A program made the translations under genes and the position numbers. Of a stretch of DNA of 64,000 nt, positions 51,491 through 59,929 are shown in pieces. The notes under the pieces are model-generated. The model did no database searches. It had not been told where the DNA came from and saw nothing but the letters and a program-made list of their open reading frames with translations. Positions within the stretch are counted from its first letter, which is position 1; the number at the start of each line of letters is the position of its first letter. The DNA lies in NCBI GenBank assembly GCA_022821805.1, contig JAJECX010000013.1:1-64000 (forward strand), in the 5' to 3' direction. This stretch comes from Anaerolineae bacterium. Lineage in GTDB: Bacteria > Chloroflexota > Anaerolineae > Aggregatilineales > Phototrophicaceae.

Positions 51491-52936
51491 TTACATGATG
51501 CCTTCGTCTTGCAAGAACTGCACCGCTTCCGCCTGCGCGGTATCCATCGCCGCCTGCGCTGAATCGACGGCGCCGGTCAGGTAGGCTTGCAAATTGGGTA
51601 CCAGGAAACTGCTGCCAACGTAACCGAGCTGCGCCAAAGTCGGTAAGACTGCCGCGGCGCCGAAGTTGGCGATCATGGTGTCGTATTGGCGATGCGCGGC
51701 CAGAATCTCCGGATCGGTCAGCAGAGAGCCGCGTCCCGAGTGTCCACCGCCGTAGCGGACGTAGTCGTAGGCGATTTCCTTTGAGGTATACCAGGCGGCG
51801 TATGACAGGGCGGCTTCCTGGTTCTGGCTGAATTTCGATATGAAATTTGACCAGACGCCGGTCCACACTCGCGGCGCGTTGTGCCCGATGTTGGAATCCC
51901 AGGGATGTACGGTGAAGTCGAGGGTATCGGCGGTGGTGGGCGAGGCGCTTGGGTCGGTGAGCTCGACGGCAGCCGTATCCCATTGCAGGCAGATGACGGT
52001 CTGTTCTTGCCGCAGCGTTTCAATGCCTTCGGGATAATTGTAGCCCATAGCGCCGGGCGAGATTAAGCCTTCGTCCATCCAGCCTTTGATCCGCTCAAGC
52101 GATGTTATCGCTTCCGGCGTGTTGTATTGGGGCAGGCTGTCGGCGTCGTAAAGCGGCGCGCCCATGGAGGCGGCGAAATTGTAGAGCACGATAGGCGCGT
52201 TCGCCAAGAGAAGCACCAGGGGCCAGGTTTGATCCATGCCGTCATTAGCCAGCGCGGTCTTCAGCTTGCGGCAGGCGGCCTCCAAGTCATCAAAGCTCCA
52301 GCCAGCGAGCGGATCGGGCGCCGCCACGTCATATTTCTCCAGCATATCGGCGCGATAGAAGGTCATCTGCCCGGAGACGTGCTGCGGCAGCGCCAGCAGT
52401 TCGTCGTCCCAGGTGACCAAGCCGATTGAGCGTTCGGGGAAATCGCCGATGTCGTAGATTTCGGAATTGATAAGCGAGGGATTGTCGAAGAGATTGCTCA
52501 TGGGCAGCCACCAGCCGGCGCCGGCGCCTGTCCAGAAGGTGCCGAGGTGAATGGCGAGCGCGTCCCAAGCATCGGACTCGGCGCGCATATTGGTCAACAT
52601 CGTTTCGTTCCAAACATCGCGACCGATAATATCGTAGCGGACCTGGACTTTGCCTTGGGTGTATGCGGTAAAGCGTTCCCCATTGCGGACATGGGCGTTG
52701 ATGTCAGGACCAGCCATACTGGCGACGACGAGTTCCGTTTCGTCGAGGCCGCCGCTGCTGGCTTTGGGCAGCAATTCCGGCGGCGGCTCGCGCAGAACCC
52801 GTTCATCCTGGGCGAAAACCGATGCTGTTGGCAAATAACCCGATAGCATCGCCGAACCGAGACCAGCGCCGCTGAGTTGCAGAAAATCGCGGCGGCTCAA
52901 GCCCATTCTCAAGTTTCTCTTTTGCCTTGGCGTCAT
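51491..52936 (-). CDS. ABC sugar-binding protein, Tat-exported
   Basis: A 481-residue family-1-type receptor. The N-terminus carries a twin-arginine signal SRRDFLQLSG (14-23), a hydrophobic part and a likely cleavage site after SVFAQ. The mature protein shows ANMRAESDAWDALAIHLGTF-like lobe I features and a WTGVWSNFISKFSQNQEAAL segment. The ATG at 52936 follows GGAGGA; a longer in-frame start at 53062 would overlap the promoter and lacks a ribosome site. It heads the minus-strand operon with the fused permease, isomerase and oxidoreductase. Promoter elements at 53034-53062 precede it. Confidence 0.87.
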   Translation of the reverse strand: MTPRQKRNLRMGLSRRDFLQLSGAGLGSAMLSGYLPTASVFAQDERVLREPPPELLPKASSGGLDETELVVASMAGPDINAHVRNGERFTAYTQGKVQVRYDIIGRDVWNETMLTNMRAESDAWDALAIHLGTFWTGAGAGWWLPMSNLFDNPSLINSEIYDIGDFPERSIGLVTWDDELLALPQHVSGQMTFYRADMLEKYDVAAPDPLAGWSFDDLEAACRKLKTALANDGMDQTWPLVLLLANAPIVLYNFAASMGAPLYDADSLPQYNTPEAITSLERIKGWMDEGLISPGAMGYNYPEGIETLRQEQTVICLQWDTAAVELTDPSASPTTADTLDFTVHPWDSNIGHNAPRVWTGVWSNFISKFSQNQEAALSYAAWYTSKEIAYDYVRYGGGHSGRGSLLTDPEILAAHRQYDTMIANFGAAAVLPTLAQLGYVGSSFLVPNLQAYLTGAVDSAQAAMDTAQAEAVQFLQDEGIM

Positions 52937-53033
52937 TTCAAAATCCTCCCTATATAAACTAATTTCTCTAACAATCGAATGTTGCGCGCAGCATGAGCCG
53001 GGTCTCGCAGACATCATTGCGCACTCAATCGGG

Positions 53034-53062
53034 AATATAGCACGCTGATTATGGCTTGTCAA
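53034..53062 (-). promoter_or_regulatory. Sigma-70-type promoter of the minus-strand importer operon
   Basis: On the minus strand a perfect TTGACA (53062-53057) is followed after exactly 17 bp by TATATT (53039-53034). Transcription would begin near 53027, about 90 bp before the binding-protein ATG at 52936. A 12-bp palindrome (53066-53077) lies 3 bp upstream of the -35 box. Confidence 0.78.
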
Positions 53063-53065
53063 AAT

Positions 53066-53077
53066 ATTATCGATAAT
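53066..53077. promoter_or_regulatory. Putative operator, perfect palindrome (copy 1)
   Basis: ATTATCGATAAT is a perfect 12-bp palindrome just upstream of the minus-strand -35 box. An identical copy lies at 53245-53256 next to the divergent promoter. The GntR-family regulator encoded at 54233 is the obvious candidate to bind both. The identity and placement are seen; the regulator link is inferred. Confidence 0.7.
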
Positions 53078-53213
53078 CCGTCCGGCGCTTCGGGAATGCG
53101 CCTTCGTAACGCCGGCTGCGGCAAATTGACAGTGGACTGTTCCTCATCTGGTGGGTTCCATAATCTTGTCAGCCATGACGCGCTAGATGCTGGGTTGCGC
53201 CCTTCCCCCAAAC

Positions 53214-53242
53214 TTGACGACATTGGCACCCTCGCTTATACT
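53214..53242 (+). promoter_or_regulatory. Sigma-70-type promoter of the plus-strand SDR-GntR operon
   Basis: TTGACG (53214-53219) and TATACT (53237-53242) are separated by exactly 17 bp. The expected start point, near 53249, falls inside the palindrome copy at 53245-53256, a typical arrangement for repression. The first gene starts at 53317. Confidence 0.8.
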
Positions 53243-53244
53243 CG

Positions 53245-53256
53245 ATTATCGATAAT
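53245..53256. promoter_or_regulatory. Putative operator, perfect palindrome (copy 2)
   Basis: The second ATTATCGATAAT lies 2 bp downstream of the -10 box and across the probable transcription start of the plus-strand operon. A regulator bound here would block transcription initiation, while one bound at copy 1 (upstream of the opposite -35) might activate or form a loop 179 bp long. Confidence 0.72.
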
Positions 53257-53316
53257 AACGTAAACGCATACATTGGTGAATCAGTAGAAGATTCGCACGA
53301 TGAACAGGATAGGCGC

Positions 53317-54120
53317 ATGACTTCAGCACCGGATTCAATCTTCGAAGGACGAATAGCGGACAGCTTCAGGCTTGATGGGCAGGTTGCGCTGGTGGCGGGC
53401 GGTTATGGCGGCATCGGCGCGGCGCTTTGCCTTGGTTTGGCGCAGCAAGGCGCAGCTGTCGTGATCGCCGGTCGCTCGGCGGAGAGGAGCGAATCACTTG
53501 CCGAGCAGCTTTCGGCGGAGGGTTACTCGGCGCTGGGCTTGCGCTTCGACATCAAAGAAGCTGAGGAAATTGGCCGCCTGGTTGAGCAGAGCGTGGGCGA
53601 ATACGGGCGTCTCGATATTCTGGTGAATTGCGTGGGCACACATATCGAAAAGCCAGCCGAAGAGTTGACCGCCGAAGACTGGGATCAGGTGCATGACACC
53701 AATCTGCGGGGCGCGTTTCTGCTGTCGCAGGCTGCTGGCATCCAGATGATCAAGCAGCGAAGCGGCAAGCAGATCCATATTTCTTCGGTTCGGAGTTTGT
53801 TGGGCATAAATCGCGGTTTCGCCGCCTATACCAGCAGCAAAGCGGGGATGAATCTGCTGGTGAAGCAACTGGCGACCGAATGGGCGCAGCACGGCATAAC
53901 GGTTAATGGCATCGCCCCTACTTTCATTCGCACCGAATTGGTGCGCCATTACCTGGAAGACGAGAGCTTTTATAATGCGCTGGTGGGGCGGATTCCCTTG
54001 TCGCGGGTGGGCGAGCCAAAGGATATTGTCGGCGCGACCGTATTCTTCGCCTCGCCCGCCGCTGATTTCATCACCGGACAGATCTTATTCATTGATGGCG
54101 GCGTGACCGCCACCCAGTAA
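53317..54120 (+). CDS. SDR family oxidoreductase (classical)
   Basis: A 267-residue classical SDR; an N-terminal lead of about 20 residues precedes the Rossmann motif GGYGGIG. NCVG replaces NNAG, ISSVRS holds the catalytic Ser and YTSSK gives Tyr and Lys; the end is TGQILFIDGG. GluDH/gluconate 5-dehydrogenase-like SDRs have such features. It is the first gene of the plus-strand operon driven by the promoter at 53214, divergent from a sugar importer. Oxidation or reduction of the imported sugar acid is a reasonable inference. Confidence 0.86.
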   Translation: MTSAPDSIFEGRIADSFRLDGQVALVAGGYGGIGAALCLGLAQQGAAVVIAGRSAERSESLAEQLSAEGYSALGLRFDIKEAEEIGRLVEQSVGEYGRLDILVNCVGTHIEKPAEELTAEDWDQVHDTNLRGAFLLSQAAGIQMIKQRSGKQIHISSVRSLLGINRGFAAYTSSKAGMNLLVKQLATEWAQHGITVNGIAPTFIRTELVRHYLEDESFYNALVGRIPLSRVGEPKDIVGATVFFASPAADFITGQILFIDGGVTATQ

Positions 54121-54232
54121 TGGCTCGTTCATGTGTCACATGAGAGTGCTGGCAATGGCAAGCGCATATCCGCATCATTCGTCTACGCGGTATACTCTTG
54201 CCACTGGGGGCAGATGAAAAGGGTAGCATCAA

Positions 54233-54943
54233 ATGGCAGTCAATAGCAACCGCCACCGGCGCAGCGCCACGCGCTATGTGCTGCGCGAAGATATCAAGGA
54301 ACATCTGATCGATGCCATTTTGCGCGGACGTTATCGACCTGGCGACCGGCTGGCGGAGGCGAAATTGGCGAAGGAATTCGCCGTTAGTCAATCGCCGATA
54401 CGGGAGGCGCTGCGTGATTTGGAAATGATGGGATTCGTCGAGTCGGTGCCATTTTCCGGCTCCTTCGTGCGCGACCTTTCGCTTAAGGACATGTTGGATA
54501 CCTACGCCGTGCGCGCCTGGATGGAAGCGATGGCGGGCCGCTTGGCGACGCCCAATCTAACGGAGGATGTGTTCGCGCGCCTGGAAGCGCTGCTTGAACA
54601 GATGATGCGGCACGCGCAGAATGATGATTCGCACGAATTCTCCAAAGCTGACTTCGCCTTCCATCAGACGATTGTCGCCGCCGCCGGCAACAGTATGCTC
54701 ATCCGGCTCTACGATATGCTTCAATTCGCCTATTGGACTTACGCGTCAACGATCTTGACCGGTTACAACCTGGTGTATCAAGCGAGGCGGCATTACAAAA
54801 TCCTGGATGCGCTGAACACGGGCGATCCGGATCTGATTGCGACGACGCTGCACGACCATATTGACGAATTGATTGACCGAATCACGGCGCATTATCAGGA
54901 AGGGCAAGCAGGGGCGGAAGTCGATTCGATTGCGGAAGTTTGA
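54233..54943 (+). CDS. GntR-family transcriptional regulator (FadR/FCD subfamily)
   Basis: A 236-residue regulator. Residues 15-80 form the winged helix-turn-helix (RYRPGDRLAEAKLAKEFAVS, then QSPIREALRDLEMMGFVE). The remainder is an all-helical FCD domain with metal/ligand-type residues in FAFHQTIVAAAGN and LHDHIDEL. FCD regulators usually respond to sugar acids, hydroxy acids or fatty acids and repress neighbouring operons. The two identical palindromes at 53066 and 53245, in divergent promoters one gene upstream, are its most likely targets. The gene may be cotranscribed with the SDR at 53317. Confidence 0.9.
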   Translation: MAVNSNRHRRSATRYVLREDIKEHLIDAILRGRYRPGDRLAEAKLAKEFAVSQSPIREALRDLEMMGFVESVPFSGSFVRDLSLKDMLDTYAVRAWMEAMAGRLATPNLTEDVFARLEALLEQMMRHAQNDDSHEFSKADFAFHQTIVAAAGNSMLIRLYDMLQFAYWTYASTILTGYNLVYQARRHYKILDALNTGDPDLIATTLHDHIDELIDRITAHYQEGQAGAEVDSIAEV

Positions 54944-55032
54944 GTTCGCGTTAGACGCTCTTGCCGCCTGCGGTTCAGGAAGGTTGAAGCTGCGCTTCGC
55001 ATAGTTAATCGAAAGGAAGAGGTGGATTGGAC

Positions 55033-55755
55033 ATGGCGCGACAGATTATAGACCTGAGTATGCCGGTGCATGGCGACATGGTGGTTTTTCCGCGCGTGGT
55101 GCGCCCTGCCCTGCTGATGTATGAAGATTGGGAGCAATTCGCCGAAGGCATCGGCGCCGCCGAGCACGGCATGACCTCGCTGGCGGCCAGTTCTATGACG
55201 GTGCTGGGAGATCATGTGGGCACGCATATTGATGCTTTGAAGCATTTTCGCAAGGGAGGAGCCGGTCCTGAGGGCATTCCCGTTGAATACTGTTATGGCG
55301 ATGGCGTTGTGCTCGATTTCCGGCATATTGAAAACGGCGGCGCAATCTCGGTCGCGGATATGCATGAGGCGCTGGAAAAAATTGACTACGAGATCAAGCC
55401 GCTGGATATTGTGCTGATCATGACTGGCGCCGGCAGCTACAACCACGAAGAGCGTTATTTAACCGAGCATTGCGGCATGTCCAAAGAGGCGACGAACTGG
55501 CTGCTCGACCAAGGCGTCAAAGTGACGGGCATCGACGCCATCACCTGGGATCCGCCGGTATGGGCGATGTTTGAGCGCAAGCAATTCTGGGAGTCTCACC
55601 GCGTGATGATCGAGCGCGAGTATTATCACCTGGAGAATATGTGCAACTTGGAGGCGATACCGCGGGCGCACGGGTTCCAACTGTCCGTCTTGCCGATCAA
55701 ATGGGTCGGGACGACGGCGGCGCCGGTGCGCGCGATCGCGATCGTTGAGGACTAG
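55033..55755 (+). CDS. Cyclase-family metal hydrolase (kynurenine formamidase-like fold)
   Basis: A 240-residue member of the cyclase/KynB family. The metal motif HxGTHxDxxxH is clear as DHVGTHIDALKHF (H61, H65, D67, H71), preceded by DLSMPVHGDM, where the second His-type motif begins. Members hydrolyse N-formylkynurenine, isatin or cyclic amides/lactones; the operon context of sugar-type genes suggests a lactone or amide ring. ATG 55033 is preferred to the TTG at 55027. It lies about 90 bp after the GntR gene. Confidence 0.84.
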   Translation: MARQIIDLSMPVHGDMVVFPRVVRPALLMYEDWEQFAEGIGAAEHGMTSLAASSMTVLGDHVGTHIDALKHFRKGGAGPEGIPVEYCYGDGVVLDFRHIENGGAISVADMHEALEKIDYEIKPLDIVLIMTGAGSYNHEERYLTEHCGMSKEATNWLLDQGVKVTGIDAITWDPPVWAMFERKQFWESHRVMIEREYYHLENMCNLEAIPRAHGFQLSVLPIKWVGTTAAPVRAIAIVED

Positions 55756-55819
55756 GCGCGGGCGTATTCACGATAGCGCAGTTGTTGCAACGCTAAATCT
55801 TCGGAAACGGGGGCAAGAC

Positions 55820-56584
55820 ATGGGACGATTGGACGGCAAAGTGGCCATCATAACCGGCGCTGGCAGCGGCATTGGACGCGCGAGCGCGCTGCTTTTCGCC
55901 GAGGAAGGCGCGAAAGTCGTGGTCGCCGAGCTGGATGAAGCAGCGGGCCGAGAAACGGTCGCGCAGGTATCGGCTGCTGGCGGGGAGGCGCTGCAAGTGA
56001 GAACCGATATTCGGCGGGAGGCGCAAGTCGAGTCGATGGTCAGTCGCGCGGCATCGGCGTATGGAAAGGTCGATATCCTCTATAACAACGCCGCCATCGA
56101 AATCCGCGGCAGCGCCACGCAACTCAGCGAAGACGATTGGGACGCGACCATGGGCACCAACGTCAAGGGCTGCTGGCTCTGCTGCAAACACGCGATACCG
56201 GAGATGAAAAAGGTCGGCGGCGGAGTCATCATCAACTCGGCGTCAACGCTGTCCTATCGCGTCGCCGACGAACGCGCGGCTTATGTGGCGTCGAAAGGCG
56301 CTATTTTGCAACTGACGAGAAGCCTGGCGATGGACTACGCCAAAGACAATATCCGCGCCAACTGCCTGGTTATCGGTCCCATAGACACGCCGCTTCTGGC
56401 GCAATCCATGGCTGATTCAGGCGACGCTCAAGGGGTCATGGACTGGCTGCTGGATGCCTCGCTGCTTGGGCGCCTGGGTGATCCGGCGGAGGTGGCAAGG
56501 GTCGCGTTGTTCTTGTGTACGCCGGAAGCGTCGTTCATGGTCGGCGGTCCCATCGTTGTCGATGGCGGGATGCTCGTGCATTAA
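55820..56584 (+). CDS. SDR family oxidoreductase (classical)
   Basis: A 254-residue SDR with TGAGSGIG, NNAA, a Ser in INSAST and YVASK (Tyr/Lys), ending MVGGPIVVDGG. The ATG at 55820 places TGAGSGIG at residues 12-19, as usual; upstream in-frame starts overlap the cyclase gene. It is one of two SDRs in this operon and probably catalyses a different redox step from the one at 53317. Confidence 0.86.
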   Translation: MGRLDGKVAIITGAGSGIGRASALLFAEEGAKVVVAELDEAAGRETVAQVSAAGGEALQVRTDIRREAQVESMVSRAASAYGKVDILYNNAAIEIRGSATQLSEDDWDATMGTNVKGCWLCCKHAIPEMKKVGGGVIINSASTLSYRVADERAAYVASKGAILQLTRSLAMDYAKDNIRANCLVIGPIDTPLLAQSMADSGDAQGVMDWLLDASLLGRLGDPAEVARVALFLCTPEASFMVGGPIVVDGGMLVH

Positions 56585-56634
56585 GAGCGCGCAAAATAGC
56601 GCGAATTAGACTTTCAGCTTGAAGGGAGAAGGCT

Positions 56635-57495
56635 GTGTATCAAGCAAAAATCGGTTATACCACCGTCACCTGGGCTGTCGCCGGGAGCTCGGACTGGATG
56701 GAAGAGGGGATGCGAGACATTTCCGCTCTCGGGTTTCAGGCATTCGAGACTTTTAGCAATACGGCAATGGACTTTGACGATCCGCCGGGGCGGTTTCGCT
56801 CGCTGCTGGAGGAGTTGAATTTGCATGTGGCTTGCCTCGACAAGATACGTTCAGTGTATCAAGATCCGACTCAGTCTGAGGAAATCATCGCCGATCATGA
56901 AGAGGCGACGCGCTTCCTGCTTGATCATGGCGGCGAGATCCTGATGACCGTGCCCATCGGCGCGCCCGATGACGCGCCCCGCTGGAGCCTGGATGACTTC
57001 AAGGTGGCGGCGGCAACCTTGAATGAGATTGGCAAGCGCGCGTTGGATATGGGCGCGACGATGGCAATGCACCCGCATTGGGGCACCTATGTGCAGAGCC
57101 CGGAAGAGATTGATCTGATTATGGAGTTGACGGATCCGCGTTATGTCTTCTTCGCGCCGGACAGCGGTCAGATTGCCAAAGGGGATGGCGATCCGGTCGC
57201 TATCGCCAGGAAATACGCCGACCGCATCGCGCACGTGCATTTAAAAGATGTCGCCGCCAATTGGCCCGAATTGCGCGAGCAGGGCGCCGCCTTGGCGATG
57301 CCCGCCGGTTACGCGCCGCTGGGCGAGGGAACGGTAGACTTGAAAGGCTTTATCGATGTTTTGGCCAGCGTGAATTATCAGGGCTGGGTGCTGGGCGAGT
57401 TGGACCAGCATGATGATCCCAAGGGCAGCGCGGAAACGGGCCGGCGATTCCTGACCGAAGAATTGGGATTCTCGCTGTATTTCGGAGGCAATTGA
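56635..57495 (+). CDS. Sugar phosphate isomerase/epimerase-like TIM-barrel protein
   Basis: A 286-residue xylose isomerase-like protein starting at GTG 56635, seven bases after AGGGAGAAGG. Barrel features include FETFSNTAMD, the His in AMHPHWGTYV, FFAPDSGQIAKG and HVHLKDVAANW, the last matching the IolE/IolH-like group (2-keto-myo-inositol dehydratase and relatives). A VLGELDQ end with metal-type Glu is also present. It closes the plus-strand operon and meets the convergent amidohydrolase at 57642. Confidence 0.82.
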   Translation: MYQAKIGYTTVTWAVAGSSDWMEEGMRDISALGFQAFETFSNTAMDFDDPPGRFRSLLEELNLHVACLDKIRSVYQDPTQSEEIIADHEEATRFLLDHGGEILMTVPIGAPDDAPRWSLDDFKVAAATLNEIGKRALDMGATMAMHPHWGTYVQSPEEIDLIMELTDPRYVFFAPDSGQIAKGDGDPVAIARKYADRIAHVHLKDVAANWPELREQGAALAMPAGYAPLGEGTVDLKGFIDVLASVNYQGWVLGELDQHDDPKGSAETGRRFLTEELGFSLYFGGN

Positions 57496-57641
57496 TTACG
57501 CCGTTGGCCCACTAGTTCGCTGATCGGATTTTCACCAATAGTCTTTCGCGAAGGCGGCGCAAATGGTGATCTGTTCATATGCGCCGGCTTGCCGATTACG
57601 ATCTTCATCGATGTCTTGGAAATATGGATCACAATTGCCTG

Positions 57642-59135
57642 CTACCGTGGAAGCGCAGGCAGTTCTCCGTCTTCCCAAGCCCGATAGAATTCGCGCAGAT
57701 ATTCGGGAAGTCCAGGCGATACTCGGTTCGTCTCGAAATTCAGCCCTTCCCAGATCTCTCGCTCGACTTCGCCCATATCGAAATTCACGTGCTCGCCATC
57801 GCGGATGACCCACTCTCCTCCTACCATCACATGCCGCAGATGTTCCCGTTTGGAGCGGCGCAGCAGGAATTCCGGCAGCAGCTCCGGTGACGGGTGATTT
57901 GCCGGCGCCCGTTTGCCTCTTATCGCGTTCACATCTAGCAGGATCAGGTCAGCAAGTCCTCCAACTTCAAGCAAGCCCAGCGGCGCGCCCGCGCCAAATG
58001 TGATCCCAGCAGCGGCGCTTGTTCCCATTTGCCACACTTGCTCCGCACTAAGATCGGTCGCCGCCATCCCGTGCCGATTGCCAATGGTCCAAGCCAGCCG
58101 CATTTCACGCAGAAAGTCCTGATCGTCATCCAGCGTCTGTCCATCCAAGCCTATGCCGACTTTGACGCCAGCCGCCGCCATTTTGGCGACCGGCGCCATG
58201 CCGCTGCGCAGCCGCAAGTTGCTGCTGATATTATGCGCGACGCCAACGCCGCGTTCCGCCAGCAGTTCGATATCGTCATCTTCAACCCAGACCATATGCG
58301 CCAGCGTGAGCCAGTCGCCCAAGCCGCCGATATCCGCAAGATGCCGAATGAAGCTCTTGCCCCAGGTCTTGTGGGCGTAAATCCGCTGATATTGCGATTC
58401 GAGCATGTGCATTTGTACCCGCGTATGACGACTGCGCGCCCACTCGCAAGCTCGTATGATCAAATCATCGCTGCACCATTGTCCGCCAGCCGGACTGACC
58501 TGAATATGTACCCGATGCTGCGCCTTGTCGTGGAATGCGCTGTACAAGTCGTCGAGAATGGCGAAGTAATCGTCAGCGCTCAAGTTGACGCCATCCGTGA
58601 TATCCAAAAGCCCGCACAGCTCCGCGGGCAGCAGGTTGAGGAAGCGCTGGCGATCGGCATATACCAATTGATTCTGATCGACTATCGGCGGGTGCATGGC
58701 GACGCGGATGCCAGCCTCCCGATATCCGCGAAGCGACTGCGGTATCTCAACTGGAAGTTCCGACCAGGCGATCGGATTGTGACTGTGAGCGACCGCTGTC
58801 ACGCCTGATTGCAGCAGCTGAAGCCCCGAATACAAGGCTGCCAGATACGGCGGAATGCTTGGCAAGCGCGCTAGTTGGCTGAGCCAGGTTTCCAGGAAAC
58901 TGTCGGGAAGGCCCAGCGCCAACGTCCCCAATGCGCGCCCGTGGTCATGCGCGTTGGTGAAACCGGGCGCGAGAACATAGTCATTGCCGCCAACCCGTTT
59001 GGCCTCGGGATAGCGAGCGACAAGCTCGGCAAGCGTTCCGGAGTCAACAATGTATTCTCCATCCACGCAGAGAGCCAAATCGTCAACCGCGAGGCCGCCG
59101 CGCAAGGCATAAGCCGCGTGAATAATGGCAGGCAT
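57642..59135 (-). CDS. Amidohydrolase, cytosine/guanine deaminase-type
   Basis: A 497-residue metal-dependent hydrolase of the TrzN/SsnA/ATZ deaminase branch. NAHDHGRALG gives H63 and H65, MHMLES the next His, LAHMVW the fourth and GIGLDG the metal Asp. A composite beta-sandwich is formed by the N- and C-terminal ends (LADLILLDV, MVGGEWVIRDGEHV). These enzymes deaminate or dechlorinate purines, pyrimidines, triazines and related heterocycles. Its ATG shares a base with the previous stop (TGATG), so it is translated with the upstream SDR. It is the last gene of the minus-strand operon. Confidence 0.84.
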   Translation of the reverse strand: MPAIIHAAYALRGGLAVDDLALCVDGEYIVDSGTLAELVARYPEAKRVGGNDYVLAPGFTNAHDHGRALGTLALGLPDSFLETWLSQLARLPSIPPYLAALYSGLQLLQSGVTAVAHSHNPIAWSELPVEIPQSLRGYREAGIRVAMHPPIVDQNQLVYADRQRFLNLLPAELCGLLDITDGVNLSADDYFAILDDLYSAFHDKAQHRVHIQVSPAGGQWCSDDLIIRACEWARSRHTRVQMHMLESQYQRIYAHKTWGKSFIRHLADIGGLGDWLTLAHMVWVEDDDIELLAERGVGVAHNISSNLRLRSGMAPVAKMAAAGVKVGIGLDGQTLDDDQDFLREMRLAWTIGNRHGMAATDLSAEQVWQMGTSAAAGITFGAGAPLGLLEVGGLADLILLDVNAIRGKRAPANHPSPELLPEFLLRRSKREHLRHVMVGGEWVIRDGEHVNFDMGEVEREIWEGLNFETNRVSPGLPEYLREFYRAWEDGELPALPR

Positions 59136-59890
59136 CAGGCGTAGAGGCCCGCTTGCTGACCACCGTCCAATACAAATACTTGGCCCGTGATCATCTTCGC
59201 TGCATCAGATGCGAGATACACCGCCATCTCCGCAACTTCATCAGCGCTGATTAATCCGCGCAAGGGCTGATACTGCTCCAGAAACGCGTCTCGCTCCGCT
59301 GCTGGCAAGCCGATGTTCAGCGGCGTATCGACATAGCCTGGGCAGATCGCGTTGCAGCGAATATTTTCGCGCGCATAATCAAGCGCGATCGATCGTGTCA
59401 GGTTGATGACGCCCGCCTTGGCGACCGAGTAGGCTGCTTTCTTTGTGGCGGCGCGCATTCCGAAGGTGCCGGCGGTATTGAGAATCACGCCGCCGCCTGC
59501 CTCAATCATCAATGGTATCGTGTAGCGGGCGGCCAAAAAAACGGACTTCAAATCGATATTCAGGCAGCGGTCCCAATCGGATTCGGAGATATCGGTAATG
59601 CGGCCCGCAGGGCTGACGCCGGCGTTGTTAAAAACGATATCGGGCACGCCCAATTCCGCCGCGGTCTTGTCAATCATGCGCTGCGCATCGGCGCTGCGGG
59701 CGACATCGGCGCCGATCGCGATCGCGCAGCCGCCATCGGATTTGATGCGGCGCGCCACTGCCTCCGCTTTTGCCAGTGTCCGATTGACCACCGCCACCCG
59801 CGCGCCTTCCCGGGCGAAGGCATTGCAGCTTGCCTCGCCAATGCCAGATCCGCCGCCGGTTACCAAAGCCACTTTGTCGCGCAGTTTCAC
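59135..59890 (-). CDS. SDR family oxidoreductase (classical)
   Basis: A 251-residue SDR: TGGGSGIG, NNAG, a catalytic Ser/Thr region LNTAGT (Thr in place of the usual Ser-Ser pair) and YSVAK with Tyr/Lys; end TGQVFVLDGG. The stop overlaps the amidohydrolase ATG by one base. The gene is 40 bp after the other SDR in this operon. The two differ clearly in sequence, so they are probably two enzymes rather than a recent duplication. Confidence 0.85.
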   Translation of the reverse strand: MKLRDKVALVTGGGSGIGEASCNAFAREGARVAVVNRTLAKAEAVARRIKSDGGCAIAIGADVARSADAQRMIDKTAAELGVPDIVFNNAGVSPAGRITDISESDWDRCLNIDLKSVFLAARYTIPLMIEAGGGVILNTAGTFGMRAATKKAAYSVAKAGVINLTRSIALDYARENIRCNAICPGYVDTPLNIGLPAAERDAFLEQYQPLRGLISADEVAEMAVYLASDAAKMITGQVFVLDGGQQAGLYA

Positions 59891-59929
59891 AACGCAGCGC
59901 TCCCAGTCGTCGCCGACAATTCGCCCGCT

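Noticed and set aside
51840..52429. Plus-strand frames opposite the Tat-type receptor
   Set aside because: Shadows of a strongly supported gene.
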